This document shows, piece after piece, positions 33,040-44,544 of a stretch of 64,000 nucleotides of DNA. This stretch comes from Proteles cristata cristata (Eukaryota; Chordata; Mammalia; Carnivora; Hyaenidae). Both the position numbers and the translations under genes were made by a program. Position 1 is the stretch's first letter, and each line of letters opens with the position of its first letter. The DNA is taken from positions 2,108,001 through 2,172,000 of the forward strand of contig JAESUZ010002383.1 of NCBI GenBank assembly GCA_017311185.1, in the 5' to 3' direction. The notes beneath the pieces are model-generated. The model ran no database searches, was not told the DNA's origin, and saw nothing but the letters and a program-made list of their open reading frames with translations.

Positions 33040-33540
33040 AAACACCCAACAATGAGTTACAGAGAGCCCACGGTGTGCCAAGTACTTCCTGAGGCCCCAG
33101 GAAATAAGAAACCCTCTGGCTCTTGCTCTCCTGGGCCTGAAAGGAGAAGATGGACGATAATGTAATTGCAGAGACAGGTGAGAGCTGTGAAGAGAATCTT
33201 CCAGGCCGATGTAACCGAGATTGTGGGGAGGGGTCCTCTGAAGTGGGGATGGTGGGAAGGAGCCTGGAGAAAAGTCATCCCTGGGCAGACTGGTTGGTGC
33301 AAACAAAGGCTTGAGGGTGGGAACCAGGTTGTTGTGTCTGGAGGGATGAAAAAATAGGTTCCGTAGCTGGACCCCATTAGTGAGGGGCCACAGAGAGCTG
33401 ATGTTTTGAGGCAGCCGGGACTCGGGGACCCTCAGGGGGGATTTTGATTATATGAGCAGTGGGAAGCCATGGGCAAGTCATTAAGCCGGAGGTGAAGTGA
33501 TCTGATTATGTAATTAATGTCAGGGAGCTCAGGTGTTTGG
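33040..33540 (-). mobile_element. L2 LINE fragment, antisense
   Basis: Complement of L2 3' sequence: AGCCCACGGTGTGCCAAGTA, AGGAAATAAGAAACCCTCTG and GCAAACAAAGGCTTGAGGGT. A late part carries GAGCAGTGGGAAGCCATGGG. It is diverged. Confidence 0.65.
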
Positions 33541-33589
33541 TCACAAGGGAATTCTGCCATTCTTGTTAATATAGGATGCCCTATGTCAT

Positions 33590-34060
33590 TTCTTTAAAAA
33601 TGAAAATATTTTTATTCATGTCACTGACTGTGATTGTGGTGCGTATTTGTGGAACAATACATTTAAAATAACAAAATTTAAAGTGGACGTTTTCTTTATT
33701 TCATAGCCTCATCGTTTCCTCCCTCCCCTATGAAAGTCAATCACAATGAATGGTTTGGTGTGTGTGCTTCCAGAATATTTTGTGTGTAAATAAAACATAG
33801 TACACACCTATATACTTTATCCACACACATGTATAAATGTAAATAACAATAGGATTGTCTTTGTTGACAGTGTTTTTGGAACCTGTTTTTTTTCCTCCTA
33901 ATACAAAACCAAGGACATTTAAAAATCTGCTAGTATTTCTCACTCATTCTTTGTAATAACTTCATGGAGTTCTGCTGCTGGCTGTAGCATAATTTATTTT
34001 GCAGTGTTGTATTAGGAGATCTGAGTTGTTTCAGCTTTGGCTATTTTAAGCTGTGTTACC
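33590..34060 (-). mobile_element. Very old L1 3' fragment, antisense (tentative)
   Basis: CATAGCCTCATCGTTTCCTC, CTTCCAGAATATTTTGTGTG, AATAACTTCATGGAGTTCTG and GCATAATTTATTTTGCAGTG follow the antisense order of old L1ME 3' ends. Similarity is weak. Confidence 0.5.
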
Positions 34061-35822
34061 GCTTCTGCCTGAATCTACTCATGCCTCTTTGTGTGTTTCT
34101 CTATTCCCTGTGTTTGAAACATGGGGTACTTTCTTCTGTAATAAGAGAAAACTAAACTGTGAGTTTAACAGGCCTGTAGTGCCTCCTAGTCCAATCTGTA
34201 TTCCGAATGAGGATGAAAGCTGCTCTGTTGGCAAGAGTGTGCCTTACACGGCAGACCCGTCGGTCCCCAAGTATGGTGGGGTTGTTGTTTGCCACTGACC
34301 TGTAATCTTGGTTGTTCACGGGATGGGTGGTCACTGTGATTGGAACTGCTGCCTGCCACAAAGTCATGGGGGAATGAGGAACACACTCGGGGAACAGTAA
34401 ACTCACCTCCTTTACATGCACGTCAAGCCAGCATATTCCCCAAGCGCCTGTCACTGTGTGGGCTCAGCTGCAGGTCTGCATGAGATTGCTTTCTCAAATA
34501 TCATGAGTAACTAAAGCCCAGAACAGGCTTACAAACAATAGACTATGCAAAGCTGGGTCTGCCCTTTGCATAATTAACTTGCAATTCCGCATTTCCAGCA
34601 GTGTGATTGTTGGAGGCAGTGGCAAGCATGGTTGGGACCAAATACACATTTCCTTATTATTGAATCGACGCTGTGCAAATACCACATCTTATTAAAAGCA
34701 AAGGAGCTGTGGGAGGAGGGTTTGTCTGCTGAAGGGTTTGGAAGACAGAAATGACTTTAGAGTTATTTTCTGCATGTGTTGTTACGCCCGATCTCTGTGG
34801 CAGTCCAGGAAGCCTGGCCTTATTGAAATGTTTGGGGAGGAATTGCATGGTGCTTGAGACTTGCTGTGTGTTGTTTGGACCTGAGGCTCAGGTCTTTCTC
34901 ACCTTACTGTGGTCAGTCTCTGTCCACTGTCTCTTCCCATCTGTTCCAGGCAGGGGAAGTGAGCATCTCATGAGAAACTCTTTGGGGATAGGTTCAGCAT
35001 ATTAGCCAACATATGTATCCCCCCCTTATGAAAGGGGGATTTTGATGGCAAAGCAGAACAAATGTAAATGTCCTTACCCCCTGTTCTGCATCAAACCAGA
35101 TTGTGATAGAAGCTGATAAAAGTTGTTGGAGTTCAGGCCAGAAAGAGTCAAGGCATAGTTGAGGAAATACAGAAAAGTATGTAAATTAGTTTCTCTTTGC
35201 ATTTTAAGCTTTCTAATATTTGATTGACTAATTTCAAAGGAAGCGTTTGTGTGTGTCTGTGTGTGTAAAATTTTATTGTGGGAGAAAATCTATTTGCACA
35301 TTAGCTACTTTCCAGAAATAATTACTTTGACTTATTCTGCTCCTCACCCATCGCAGTGGGGGGCCCAGGTTATTAGATTTAGTTCCAAAGATGGCATATG
35401 TTACTGAGTTTAACACCTTAAACTAGTAATTCAGGGCTTTTTTCCGAAGGCATTAAAGTGATTTGGGTAGATTTATTGAGGAAGACATTTGGGGATTTCA
35501 CTGGGCCCATTACATGTTGGGAAGTCCATCTTTTTTCTCCTAACTGCCTCTTTAAAGAGCAAAGTCAGAGGGTGTCCATGGTGAAGTTTTTCCTTAGATG
35601 TCTAAAGAAATGCGAACTTTTGCAGGATGAACTTGAAAGGGGAAGGTGGCTGCCCCTCCTCTGGCCCCCTACAAATTTCTTATTTTCGGTTTGGGACTCA
35701 AATGAGGATATGGAGCTTTCTAACCTGCATAATTAAAATTTTCCCATGAAGGCCTGGACTAGGCTCTAGATTGAATGTGGCCTTGGGGCCCTCGGGCACT
35801 CCGTTTCCCCTGCCCTCTGTAG
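34061..35822. other. 1.76 kb repeat-poor intron block
   Basis: No mobile element is recognised. A short perfect stem with ATCCCCC against GGGGGAT occurs at 35017-35040. No exon was found. Confidence 0.45.
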
Positions 35823-35837
35823 AAATCTTCCCTGTTG

Positions 35838-36040
35838 GGGCACCTCTGTGGCTCAGTCTGTTAAGTATCTGTTCTGAGCTCGGTCTCGGGTCATGATCTC
35901 ACATTTAATGACTTAGAGTGCCATGTCGGGCTCACACCGACAATGTGGAGCCTACTTAGGATTATCTCTCTTCCTCTCCATTGCTCGTGCTCTCTTTATC
36001 TCTCAAAATAAATAAACTTAAAAAAATAAAAGAAAAAGAA
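35838..36040 (+). mobile_element. CAN-SINE, sense
   Basis: The head is GGGGCACCTCTGTGGCTCAG and the tail AAAATAAATAAACTTAAAAA. The duplication AAATCTTCCCTGTTG (35823-35837) recurs as AAACTCTCCCTGTTG (36041-36055). Confidence 0.93.
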
Positions 36041-36189
36041 AAACTCTCCCTGTTGCATTGTTGTTACAACCTGGGTGCTGGCCCATCAGCCCTAGGTTGG
36101 AAAGCCATAACTTTGTTTTTTATGATTTTTGAAAGCCAAGTAGGAAAAAAATCTGAGTATCAGTTAATGATTTTACATTAATACATATT

Positions 36190-36384
36190 CATTGTTAAAA
36201 ATTTTTTGTAATATTTATTTCTGAGAAGAGAGACAGAGTGTGAGCAGCGAGGGGCAGAGAGAGACGGAGACACAGAATCTGAAGTAGGCTCCTGGTTCTG
36301 ACCTGTCAGCACAGAGCCAGATGTAGGGCTTGAACTCACCAACCACGAGTTCATGATCTGAGCTGAAATCGGATGCTTAACTGC
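36190..36384 (-). mobile_element. CAN-SINE, inverted, missing its tRNA head end
   Basis: The tail and body are present (GAATCTGAAGTAGGCTCCTG, GAGCTGAAATCGGATGC). The copy stops after GCTTAACTG, so the final roughly 25 nt of the head (ending CCACCCAGGCGCC in other copies) are absent. This is a 5'-truncated or later-deleted copy. Confidence 0.88.
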
Positions 36385-36399
36385 AGGTTTAAGTGCATT

Positions 36400-36720
36400 T
36401 TTACAAAACTGAGTTAAAATTAAGTGTTTTGTTGTGCATCCTACTTTTTCCCTCACTAACTTCCTAGAGTATGCCCATTTCTCTGTCATTAAAATATCTT
36501 GACAGACTTCATTTTAAGTAAGTGTCTGTTAATATTGGATCTTCTGGGTGTGCCATTATTAACCATTCTCCTTTCATTAAATACTTGTTCAGTTTTTCTT
36601 CATTATAACACAGCAGCGAAGAACCTTGTATGGTCTTGCATGTGTCTAATTACTGTTTAAGAAGAAAATCCCTTGAGATGGGATTGCTAGTCAGAGGTGT
36701 AATCCATATTATTAAATTGT
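36400..36720 (-). mobile_element. Very old L1 3' fragment, antisense (tentative)
   Basis: TTGGATCTTCTGGGTGTGCC, TTCTTCATTATAACACAGCA and CTTGAGATGGGATTGCTAGT resemble antisense L1ME 3' sequence. Confidence 0.5.
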
Positions 36721-36789
36721 CCTCTGAGAAGTTTATGACAATTTATGTTACAAGTAATAAGTGGCTATTTTCATTAAAAATTTGTTTGA

Positions 36790-38410
36790 AGTAAGAGGCA
36801 AAGGGATGTCCATTACAGCTCTGTTATTTTTTTTTTTAAGCGACCCTAGAGACGTCAGTCCAAATTGATTGTGTCTGACTAATCAAAATTTTTGGAAAAG
36901 TTGTGCTAAGCTAGGACTGTAGTTCACCTAACTGTAACTTAATTTCTCTGTCTTGTTCATGAGAATAAGACAAACTTTTGACAGATGGCTTCATAAAATC
37001 AAAATGTACAAGCCAAGGCAATATCCTGGTTTACTAGGCCAGTAAAACCATCTATAAAGGAAACTAAGTTGGGCCAGTGTGATTTATTCTTGGTGAACCT
37101 TGATTAGTTGGATGAAATCTTTTAATTTTGGAATGTTTGTAATCTAATAAATCTGTTGAATTAAGTCATCAGGAGTTTGAAGTCAAGCTCTTATTAATCT
37201 TTAATTTTTAAGATCTATTTAAAAATATTGAAATCTGTTTCTAGACTTTACGGATTTTTTCTTTCTCGCCCTGATTCTTTTTCAAAGACTCCTGACAGAT
37301 TCTCCACAATGACATTGAATGACCTTTTGTGTTTGGGTTAATGGATTTTGGGACCTGGATCTTGTTAGAGACCAGGGGTTTCTACGCACGTCTCCCCTGT
37401 TCCATTTCTGTGTCCTCTTAAGCAATTTTATTTTCTGTGCCTTGCCTGGATAGAAGGCCGGGAGAAAGAAATGAAGAGAAAGTGGTGCTTTTTTGGCTTT
37501 TCTTTGTCTTCTAACATGGACCATTTTTCTTGAATTGTAGCCTACCTGAGAATTTTGCTCTGAATGGCACTTGAAAAGGTTTTCTGTTTTTGCCTTACAT
37601 ATCAAAAAGATGTTTTTCAAAGTTCAGCCTATTTTGGACCTATGTCCTAGAGAGACTTTTGCACTATTCTTTTGATTGTGACTTTGACTAAGTTGACTAT
37701 TTTCTTAAATCTCGCTTCTTCTGAGTTTCCCACGCTGTCATGATGATTTATTTATGATCATCCTTTCTTTCAGTCTTGACATTTTCCAAGCTGGTGTTCA
37801 TAGTTTGAACTGGGACTAGGATGAGTCCTGAGGTTAGGAGAGGTAACAGTGGTAACCTTGCCCAGGACACTGGAGGAGCAGGAACAGGAAGGCCTCTCAG
37901 ATGGTGATCTCACTGCCACCTACTTCTCTGGAAAGTATAGAGTCCTTATACTCTGAAAACTTCCTTTCATACATGATCCTCCCCTTCACACCCCAGCCTC
38001 AAGCTATACTAGAGTAGGATTTGGGACTCTGGGACTTTTTTGGCAATATCCTTTGCATGTGTTAAGAATTTGTTGTGTGTCTCTCTGGAGCATTCTCTGT
38101 GATTTCTCTGAAGTCTTTCTGAAGCTTCTTGACAAGCTTTTGAAAGTTCTTTCCCCTTCCTTTTTTCCTCCCTCCTTCACTCCCTCCTTGTCTACCTCTG
38201 TCTTACTGTGTAGTGCATGTATATATATACACATACACAGTGGCTCGTACACATACAAACATGCAGACGTATATGTAGACACACATATGCACATGTATAC
38301 ATGCCTGTATAGAGATTTGTGGAGGAGCCAGGGGAATTGAGAATGAGGGAACAGAAATGAGGTGATGATGAATTAATTACCAAGAAGGTGAGATTTTTTT
38401 CGTAGTTATT
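36790..38410. other. 1.6 kb repeat-poor intron block
   Basis: No transposon is recognised in this AT-rich block. A short CA/TA-rich patch lies at 38220-38310. It is a candidate for conserved non-coding sequence, not tested. Confidence 0.45.
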
Positions 38411-38414
38411 GCCA

Positions 38415-38912
38415 GTACAGACAGGGCTCGACTTATGATCTTTGGACTTTATAATGGTGGGAAAGGAATCCTCATTCAGTAGAAACCATACTTTGAATTG
38501 TGAGTTTGGACCTTTTCCTGGGCTAGCAATATGTACTACGATGCTCTCTCATGATGCTGGGCAATGGGTTTCCAGTCAACCATGTGATCACAAGAACAAA
38601 CCACCGATACAGTCAAAAGCACCCTGTACTAATATAGCAGTTCTGGCTTTCACATTCAGTACATTATTCAGTAAGTTACATGTATAGCCTTTAGTAAGTT
38701 ACATGAGCTAGTCAACATTTTACTATAAAATGGCCTTTACATTACATGATCTTGGCCAACTGTAGGCTAGTGTAAGTGTTCTGAGCATTCTTAAACTAGG
38801 CAATGATGTTCAATAGGCTAGATGTATTCAATGCATTTTCCACTTAAGAAATTTTCAACTTATAATGGGTTAACATGACATAACCCCATCATAAGTCAAG
38901 GAAGATCTATAG
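38415..38912. mobile_element. Tigger/pogo-like DNA transposon, about 0.5 kb
   Basis: The ends are inverted: CGACTTATGATC near the left end and CATCATAAGTCAAGG near the right. Inside are CATTCAGTAGAAACCATACT, AGTACATTATTCAGTAAGTT, CCAACTGTAGGCTAGTGTAA and AATGCATTTTCCACTTAAG, as in common non-autonomous Tigger elements of placental mammals. No transposase remains. Confidence 0.7.
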
Positions 38913-39016
38913 TCATGTCTGAAAAATAGTCCATGATTGGAAAGGAGATGAGGAACACAGGAAGTAGACTTACTGGAGTTAGTTACTTGCTAGAAAACTC
39001 GTTATTTGCTGCTTCT

Positions 39017-39159
39017 TACCACTATGAGACAGCAGAGTGCTGTGGGCATACTGGTCGAAACAGATTAAATATCCCATCATCCAAGGTCTAATCCCTGACT
39101 CCTGAATTAGGTCTGTGTCTACCAGTATGCCCATGGCACCTTGCTGTCTCATAGTGGTA
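39017..39159 (+). repeat. Large near-perfect inverted repeat (54-nt arms, 35-nt loop)
   Basis: The arms 39017-39070 and 39106-39159 pair with 45 Watson-Crick pairs, 5 G-T/U wobbles and 4 mismatches. The outer 39 positions have only one true mismatch when read as + strand RNA. The element begins TACCACTATGAGACAGCA and ends TGCTGTCTCATAGTGGTA, so TA flanks both ends. It could be a Tc1/mariner-type palindromic MITE. It is also a possible small-RNA hairpin, since it lies in sense orientation in a TMEM163 intron. Confidence 0.9.
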
Positions 39160-40425
39160 TTTTATATAAGCTTTTATTATTAGCTTTCCCAGTGAAAATT
39201 TGATTGGGGTTGCTAAAAGACAGGGCACGGAAGATGAGTCTTAACCATGTGCTTCTTAAAATAAATAGTAATGGCCCAATTAGGACAAAGCCTGACATAG
39301 AATTTTAGAAATGGTAACATTTAGAATTGATTTCCTAAAGGACCTAACAGCTCACTGTATTGCTGGAGTGTTTTCACTGCCATGTCTAAAGTAATGTTCA
39401 CTCTGGTTTTAGATACAGCAATTTTATTAACTGCAGAAAAGTTCATGTCAGGCAGTCAATTTGTCTAGCATAGTCGTACAGTAGATCTTAATTAAGCTCC
39501 TCTCTGAGAGATCATTGACATGGCTAGTTTACTTAAAATATTTTACAAAGCGGATGGTTTTATGAAATTCTGTTGTTAGGCTAAATGATCCCTGTAGTGT
39601 TCCTTTTTCTTTGATTAAACCACAGAAAAATGCCTTTCTTTCTCCTTACTGACATCAGAGAAGATAGTGTTAAATGTGAAGAATGAAAGTAGCCATGGTG
39701 TTTGACCAATTGTAGGCTGAGCAAATCTAGCTTTGAAACCGTGACTGGAACCATGGTTGATTGGAAGCAGTCACACTTGGGGGTATCCCAGCCCTGGCCC
39801 AAACCATCTCTCCAGCGTTTTCTCTTCAGGAATCCTTTCCTCTAGCCTTGTGGATGAATTTGTCATGCTGCATGCAGGCCTGTGGCATTCCTACCTTCTT
39901 GTTCTCATGAAGTTCTCCTTCCTGTTGGCTCAAACCCCCCTTACCTTAACCTTGGTGCCCTGAAAGACATACCCGCCTCCGGGAAGCCTTTCTGGATTCC
40001 ACACACAGTCTCCTGGTCTGAAAGGCTGATTGGAGGAGAAGCCCCGTGAGGACCAGCCAGGTACCAGGGCAGGCTCTCTGCAGGGTTTTGCAAGTTGTGC
40101 CCACCTTGCTCTCTGGTGTGTTGGGGAGGAATAGGGGCCAAATTCTGTTTCAGTGTGTCTTTCCCTAAATATAGACTTGGAGGTCAAAGCTTCTTTGAGT
40201 GGTTCCAGACTGTGTACATGTGTACCTTTAACCCAGAGGTCAGTCTGAAAAACAGACTATCTATTCTATTGGGCATACCTTCATACAATATTTAAGGGGC
40301 CACAACAAAGGAAACAAAGGTCCTCATGATGCTTCTCAGTGATTGAGTTTTGTAATGAGTGGAAGAACACAGTGATACTCAAAATGATCAGAAAGTGCTA
40401 GGTGCCTGAGGGTGTCTTATTTACT
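39160..40425. other. Intron sequence without recognised element
   Basis: No repeat or exon is recognised between the hairpin and the hAT cluster. Confidence 0.45.
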
Positions 40426-40429
40426 GCAG

Positions 40430-40592
40430 TGCTGCTCAGATTCAGGGTCCCAGGATCCCGGGAGGATCCTGAGCACACACTGTTGGGCCCACCCCAGAGT
40501 GTCTGATCAGGAGGGATGGAATAAAGTCAAGCATTTGCATTTTTAACTAGTTACCAGGTGGTGTCCAGGGACCACACTTTGAGTAGCACTCA
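40430..40592 (+). mobile_element. MER5A-like hAT relic
   Basis: GGGCCCACCCCAGAGTGTCT, AGCATTTGCATTTTTAACTA and GACCACACTTTGAGTAGCAC follow the MER5A order. It is nearly full-length. Confidence 0.8.
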
Positions 40593-40609
40593 TTTAGTGT
40601 ATTTGAAGA

Positions 40610-40724
40610 TAGTGGTTCTTACATTTGCTACACATTAGAATCATATGAGGAGCGTTTAAAATGCTTGATGTTCATCAGGCTATCCAGGTAATTTCAGCGA
40701 GCATGCAACTTGGACAACCATTGT
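40610..40724 (+). mobile_element. MER5-like hAT relic, 5' part
   Basis: AGTGGTTCTTACATTTGCTA and CACATTAGAATCATATGAGG match the MER5 start. The 3' half is missing or replaced by the next relic. Confidence 0.65.
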
Positions 40725-40880
40725 TCTGAGTGTATCTCAAATTTAATGCACTTAGAAATCACTCTGGGAGGTTGAAATGCAGGTTCTGGTTCAGGGGATC
40801 TGGAGAAGGACTTGAGTGTCCCAAGTGAGGTCAATATGTCTGGTCTATGGCCATGCTTGGGTTATGAGGCTCTAAAATAC
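40725..40880 (+). mobile_element. hAT relic (MER5/Charlie-like)
   Basis: TTTAATGCACTTAGAAATCA, TTGAAATGCAGGTTCTGGTT and CAGGGGATCTGGAGAAGGAC resemble another hAT family member in the same orientation. Confidence 0.5.
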
Positions 40881-40890
40881 TGGAGTAGAA

Positions 40891-41097
40891 CAACGTATCT
40901 CAGCCTTAGCTCTATTGACATGTTGAGCTGGGTAATTATTTGCTGCAGGGCTGTTCCATGCACCTCTGGCCTCTACTCACTAGGTACTTCTTGAACCTTC
41001 CTTCTGCTTGTGACAACCAAATATGTCTCCAGACAGTACCAAATATCTCCCAGGGGTGGTGGTGGGATAGATACCTCCCCTGGGTGAAAATCAGTGG
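40891..41097 (-). mobile_element. MER20-like hAT relic
   Basis: TGACAACCAAATATGTCTCC, AGACAGTACCAAATATCTCC and TGGGTGAAAATCAGTGG, after a GGCCTCTACTCACTAGGTAC block, match the complement of MER20. Confidence 0.8.
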
Positions 41098-41099
41098 AG

Positions 41100-42900
41100 T
41101 AACATGACTTAGTGAAGCTGGACTCAAGGGTCCTTCCCCCTTCTTCACATTTCTCTGTTAATGGAAGCTTTATTCCTTTGAATATGGGAAGAAACACTTA
41201 TTCATAAAGATCCTAAGTGCCTGGAAGAGACTGGAGTAATTCATACCCAGATGAGTTACATATCTGCTCCTTTGCCTAAGGCAGAAGAAGGTGGCAGGAT
41301 AGCAATGAAATAGTAGATGTCTGGGAAGTTGGGGGGTTTGAAATGGGGCATAGAAGAGCCCTAGTAATTTTCTCAATAATGGGTGTTGAAAGACGTTAGT
41401 AATGGCTTTATTTCTAAGTGAAATTTTGCTTGTCCCCATTTGCAATGATCTCTGAGTTAAAAAAAAAATCGAATGCCACACCTCAGCTCCTTTCTGTTAA
41501 ATGAAGTTTTTGGCATGTGACCTTTTAGCAAGTCCATGAATAATTCTCTTAATTGACTGGCTGGTGATGTTTTTATTCTGTGATGTGGTAGTAGTTCAGT
41601 GACAGCACACACGCTCCAGCCCCCACCTCCACACCCACCGACAAGCTATTAAGTCAGTGAGGGGTGCAAATTGCAGATGTCTTTCACGATTTTGAGTTGG
41701 AAGCCTTTTTACACAAAGCATGTTAATGGTTAATAAAATTACTGTGTACACATGTGTCAGTCTTTATCCACAGACCCTAATTCTCTAATTTGGCTGAACC
41801 ACCTCTGGCATTAATGGGGCAGATTGAATGTCGAATTGTGATTACCCAGGGCCTCATTATATAAGCTCTGTGAGGGGCAGTGTCATTCTTTTCCATCTGT
41901 CAGGAAGCCAATGGGCTGGTAATTGGGAAGGCAGTGGGCATTGCAAGGGCTGCTCAGAGCCACATAGCATTTCTCGTTTAACATGTATGGAATCCGATCT
42001 TTCCTTCCCTTTTGTTTAAAAAAAAAAATCATTGGGCAGGTTACTTTAACTCAAAATTATTGGGCAGAGAAATTAGAGCAAAATAGGGTACTTACAGCAG
42101 TAGGGCAGATTGTAATGAGCCTTAGATAAGCCAGTAGAATATTACGGTGGGAATAATAAATGACTTTCCTTTTTATTGTTCCCATAATCATTTGCCCCAT
42201 GTGGCTGACAACCTGTCCCTACAAGACTACTTCTGTTGGCAAAATAACAGTCATGGTTGATGAAGTCTCTGTTAGATCTGAGGCCTCCAAACAAGCACAG
42301 TAGATTATCTATAAATGCGCCCCCATTGCAGGACTTTTTGGGGAGCAAGTTATCCAATCCATGGATCCACAAAGCCCTAACATGCTGGCCTTCAGACACT
42401 GTTAGTGCCAGAATAGTTTAAGAGACCAACCTGCATGGTGACACTCCTTTTTTCTCACTTGAGCTAGCTTCCCCAAATAAAGGGGTGCTAATTCAAATAT
42501 TTTCTTCTCTCTGGCCATTTGAGCCAACATCTTTCTTTGCTTTGTTTTGTTTTGTTTTCTCCTCAGGGGACTTGGGTGTTGGGCTTTATCCGCAGAGTCG
42601 GGCTCTGCCTTCTGTAGGAAAAGTAGCCCCAGTGACCAGCCCCAGTAAGATGCTCAAACAAAGCCCATCAAAGGACAGTATGGTTCTCAGAAGTTTTTCT
42701 TTCCAGGAATTTTCCGAGGATCTGAGGTGTGGCCATGGCATTTAAGGTATAATACAGGCTTCAGATCATGCTTTAGGGAAAGAGAGATGCAGAATGAGAC
42801 TAGAAGCAGGATGCTCGATAGCTGTAGGATGCTAGGTGGCCATGGTATGGGCTTCTAGTGATACAGACAGAGGAGAACCACAGCCCAGTTTGGCAGCCTA
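41100..42900. other. 1.8 kb repeat-poor intron block
   Basis: No mobile element is recognised. At 41680-42200 there are several TAAT-type and AT-rich motifs (GTTAATGGTTAATAAAATTA, GGGCTGGTAATTGGG, GAATAATAAATGAC), with no open frame beyond chance. A GTTTT run lies at about 42540-42558. Confidence 0.45.
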
Positions 42901-42919
42901 AGCACACTTCTTAAATCCT

Positions 42920-43055
42920 TTGAACCTTGTTTCCTCAACTGCTCCAGGTGGCCGATAATGTCTGTCTTAAGGAGAATTGTGAAGAGTGAATGGGGGTAGT
43001 ATAGACAAAGCCTCTCCCCAGTGCCTACCACTTAGTTGGTGTTGTTCATCATGCA
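42920..43055 (+). mobile_element. MIR fragment
   Basis: CCTTGTTTCCTCAACTG, GAATTGTGAAGAGTGAATG and CCAGTGCCTACCACTTAGTT resemble the MIR 3' half in sense orientation. Confidence 0.6.
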
Positions 43056-43389
43056 GGGCTCAGACTCACTGGTCCAAAGGAGCAGCTCTGTCACCTGACC
43101 TGTTTCCAGTGTTGGGATTACTGGTGCACTCTTCGTACATGAAGTTTATGGTCCTCCTTTGTGCACAGAGGTTATGGTGGTTTTGTGTGAACTCATCAGT
43201 GCTCTTCCAAAACTATTCTTCATCTGCCTAGCATGTGCTACCCAATTTGGTTCTCTTGGCTCTGTGATTGGGCCCCCGTTGATGAAATTAGGAACCTGAT
43301 CTCCATTCTCTGGGCACATTCTAAAAGAATGCCACACTCTATAAAGGACATAGAGTAGAGTTCACATGCTGGCAGGTCATGGCATGGTT

Positions 43390-43602
43390 GGTATGGTTAA
43401 CATTTTGGACCAGATAATTCTTTGTTGTATGGGGCTATCCTGTGTATAGTAGGATGATTATCAGCATCCCTGGGCTCTAGCCACTAGATGTGAATAGCAC
43501 CCCTGTCCCAAGTTACTTCAGTAGAAAATGTCTCTAAATAAACATTGTTAATGTTCTCTTATCCACTAGGGTACAAAATGACTCTGGTTGAGAATTACTA
43601 AC
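43390..43602 (-). mobile_element. MER20-like hAT relic
   Basis: CAGATAATTCTTTGTTGTAT, GGATGATTATCAGCATCCCT, AGCCACTAGATGTGAATAGC and GACTCTGGTTGAGAATTACT match the complement of MER20 from end to end. Confidence 0.85.
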
Positions 43603-43679
43603 TTGCTGCTGCCTTAGAACAAAAGGCCTCTGGCATCTTTATAAAATACCTGGAGAGCTTTGTAAAAATAAACACAAGT

Positions 43680-43887
43680 GGGGCCCCGTGATGGCTCATT
43701 CGGTTAAGTGTCCAACTTTGACTCAGGTCATAAACTCGTGTTTTGTGAGTTCGAGCCCCATGTTGGGCTCTGTGCTGACAGCTCAGAACCTGGAGCCTGC
43801 TTCAGAATCTGTGTCTCCCTCTCTTTCTGCCCTTCCCCTGCTCACACTCTGTCTCTCTTTCAAAACCAAATAAAGATTAAAAAAATA
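43680..43887 (+). mobile_element. Felid CAN-SINE, sense
   Basis: The duplication AAAATAAACACAA is at 43665-43677 and 43888-43900. The body is main type (CAGAACCTGGAGCCTGCTTC), with the B-box-like GAGTTCGAGCCCC intact. Confidence 0.95.
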
Positions 43888-44311
43888 AAAATAAACACAA
43901 AGCAGTGGAAAATAACAATGCTTGCCTAGACCCTACTACAGACTATAGGGTCAGAAATTTTAAGGTGGAGTCCAGTAGTCTGAATTTTTTAAAGGGCCCA
44001 TAGCTGATTCTGATGAGAAGTCAGTTGGAGCCCAAGAGGCTTCCTGTCATGGTCCTTTTGCTAGGGGCAACGGGTAGATGTGCTTGTTAGAGTTGTCTTC
44101 TGCAGGTGAGTGTACTCTGTGCCTTTACTGGGCCACGGGGTGAGAATGGGAAAGTGAGGTTGTTGAGGAGGAGGTATTTTAGATTTCAGGGGGTGAGCTG
44201 GGGGCCCCCTAGCACAGATACATGGGTGTGTGGGCCAGGAACATGAGAGGAGTTGGCATTTGGATCACTTCTATCCTGTGCATGATCCAAATAGCTCCTT
44301 TTTTATTTCTT

Positions 44312-44534
44312 TCTTTTTTTTTAAATTTTTTTTAATGTTTTATTTATTTCCAGGAGAGAGAGACAGTGTGAGCAGGGGAGAGTCAGAGAGAGAGGAAGTC
44401 ACAGACTGTAACAGGCTCCAGGCTCTGAGCTGGCAGTCAGCACAGAGCCCGATGCGGGGCCCGAACCCACGAACCGCGAGATCATGACCTAAGCGAAAGT
44501 CGGACGCTTAACCGACTAAGCCACCCAGGCGCCC
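44312..44534 (-). mobile_element. Young felid CAN-SINE, inverted
   Basis: It is the youngest type (TTTCCAGGAGAGAG, GAAGTCACAGACTGTAACAG, GACCTAAGCGAAAGTCGGAC, GACTAAGCCACCCAGGCGCC). The duplication CCTTTTTTATTTCTT is at 44297-44311 and 44535-44549. Confidence 0.96.
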
Positions 44535-44544
44535 CCTTTTTTAT

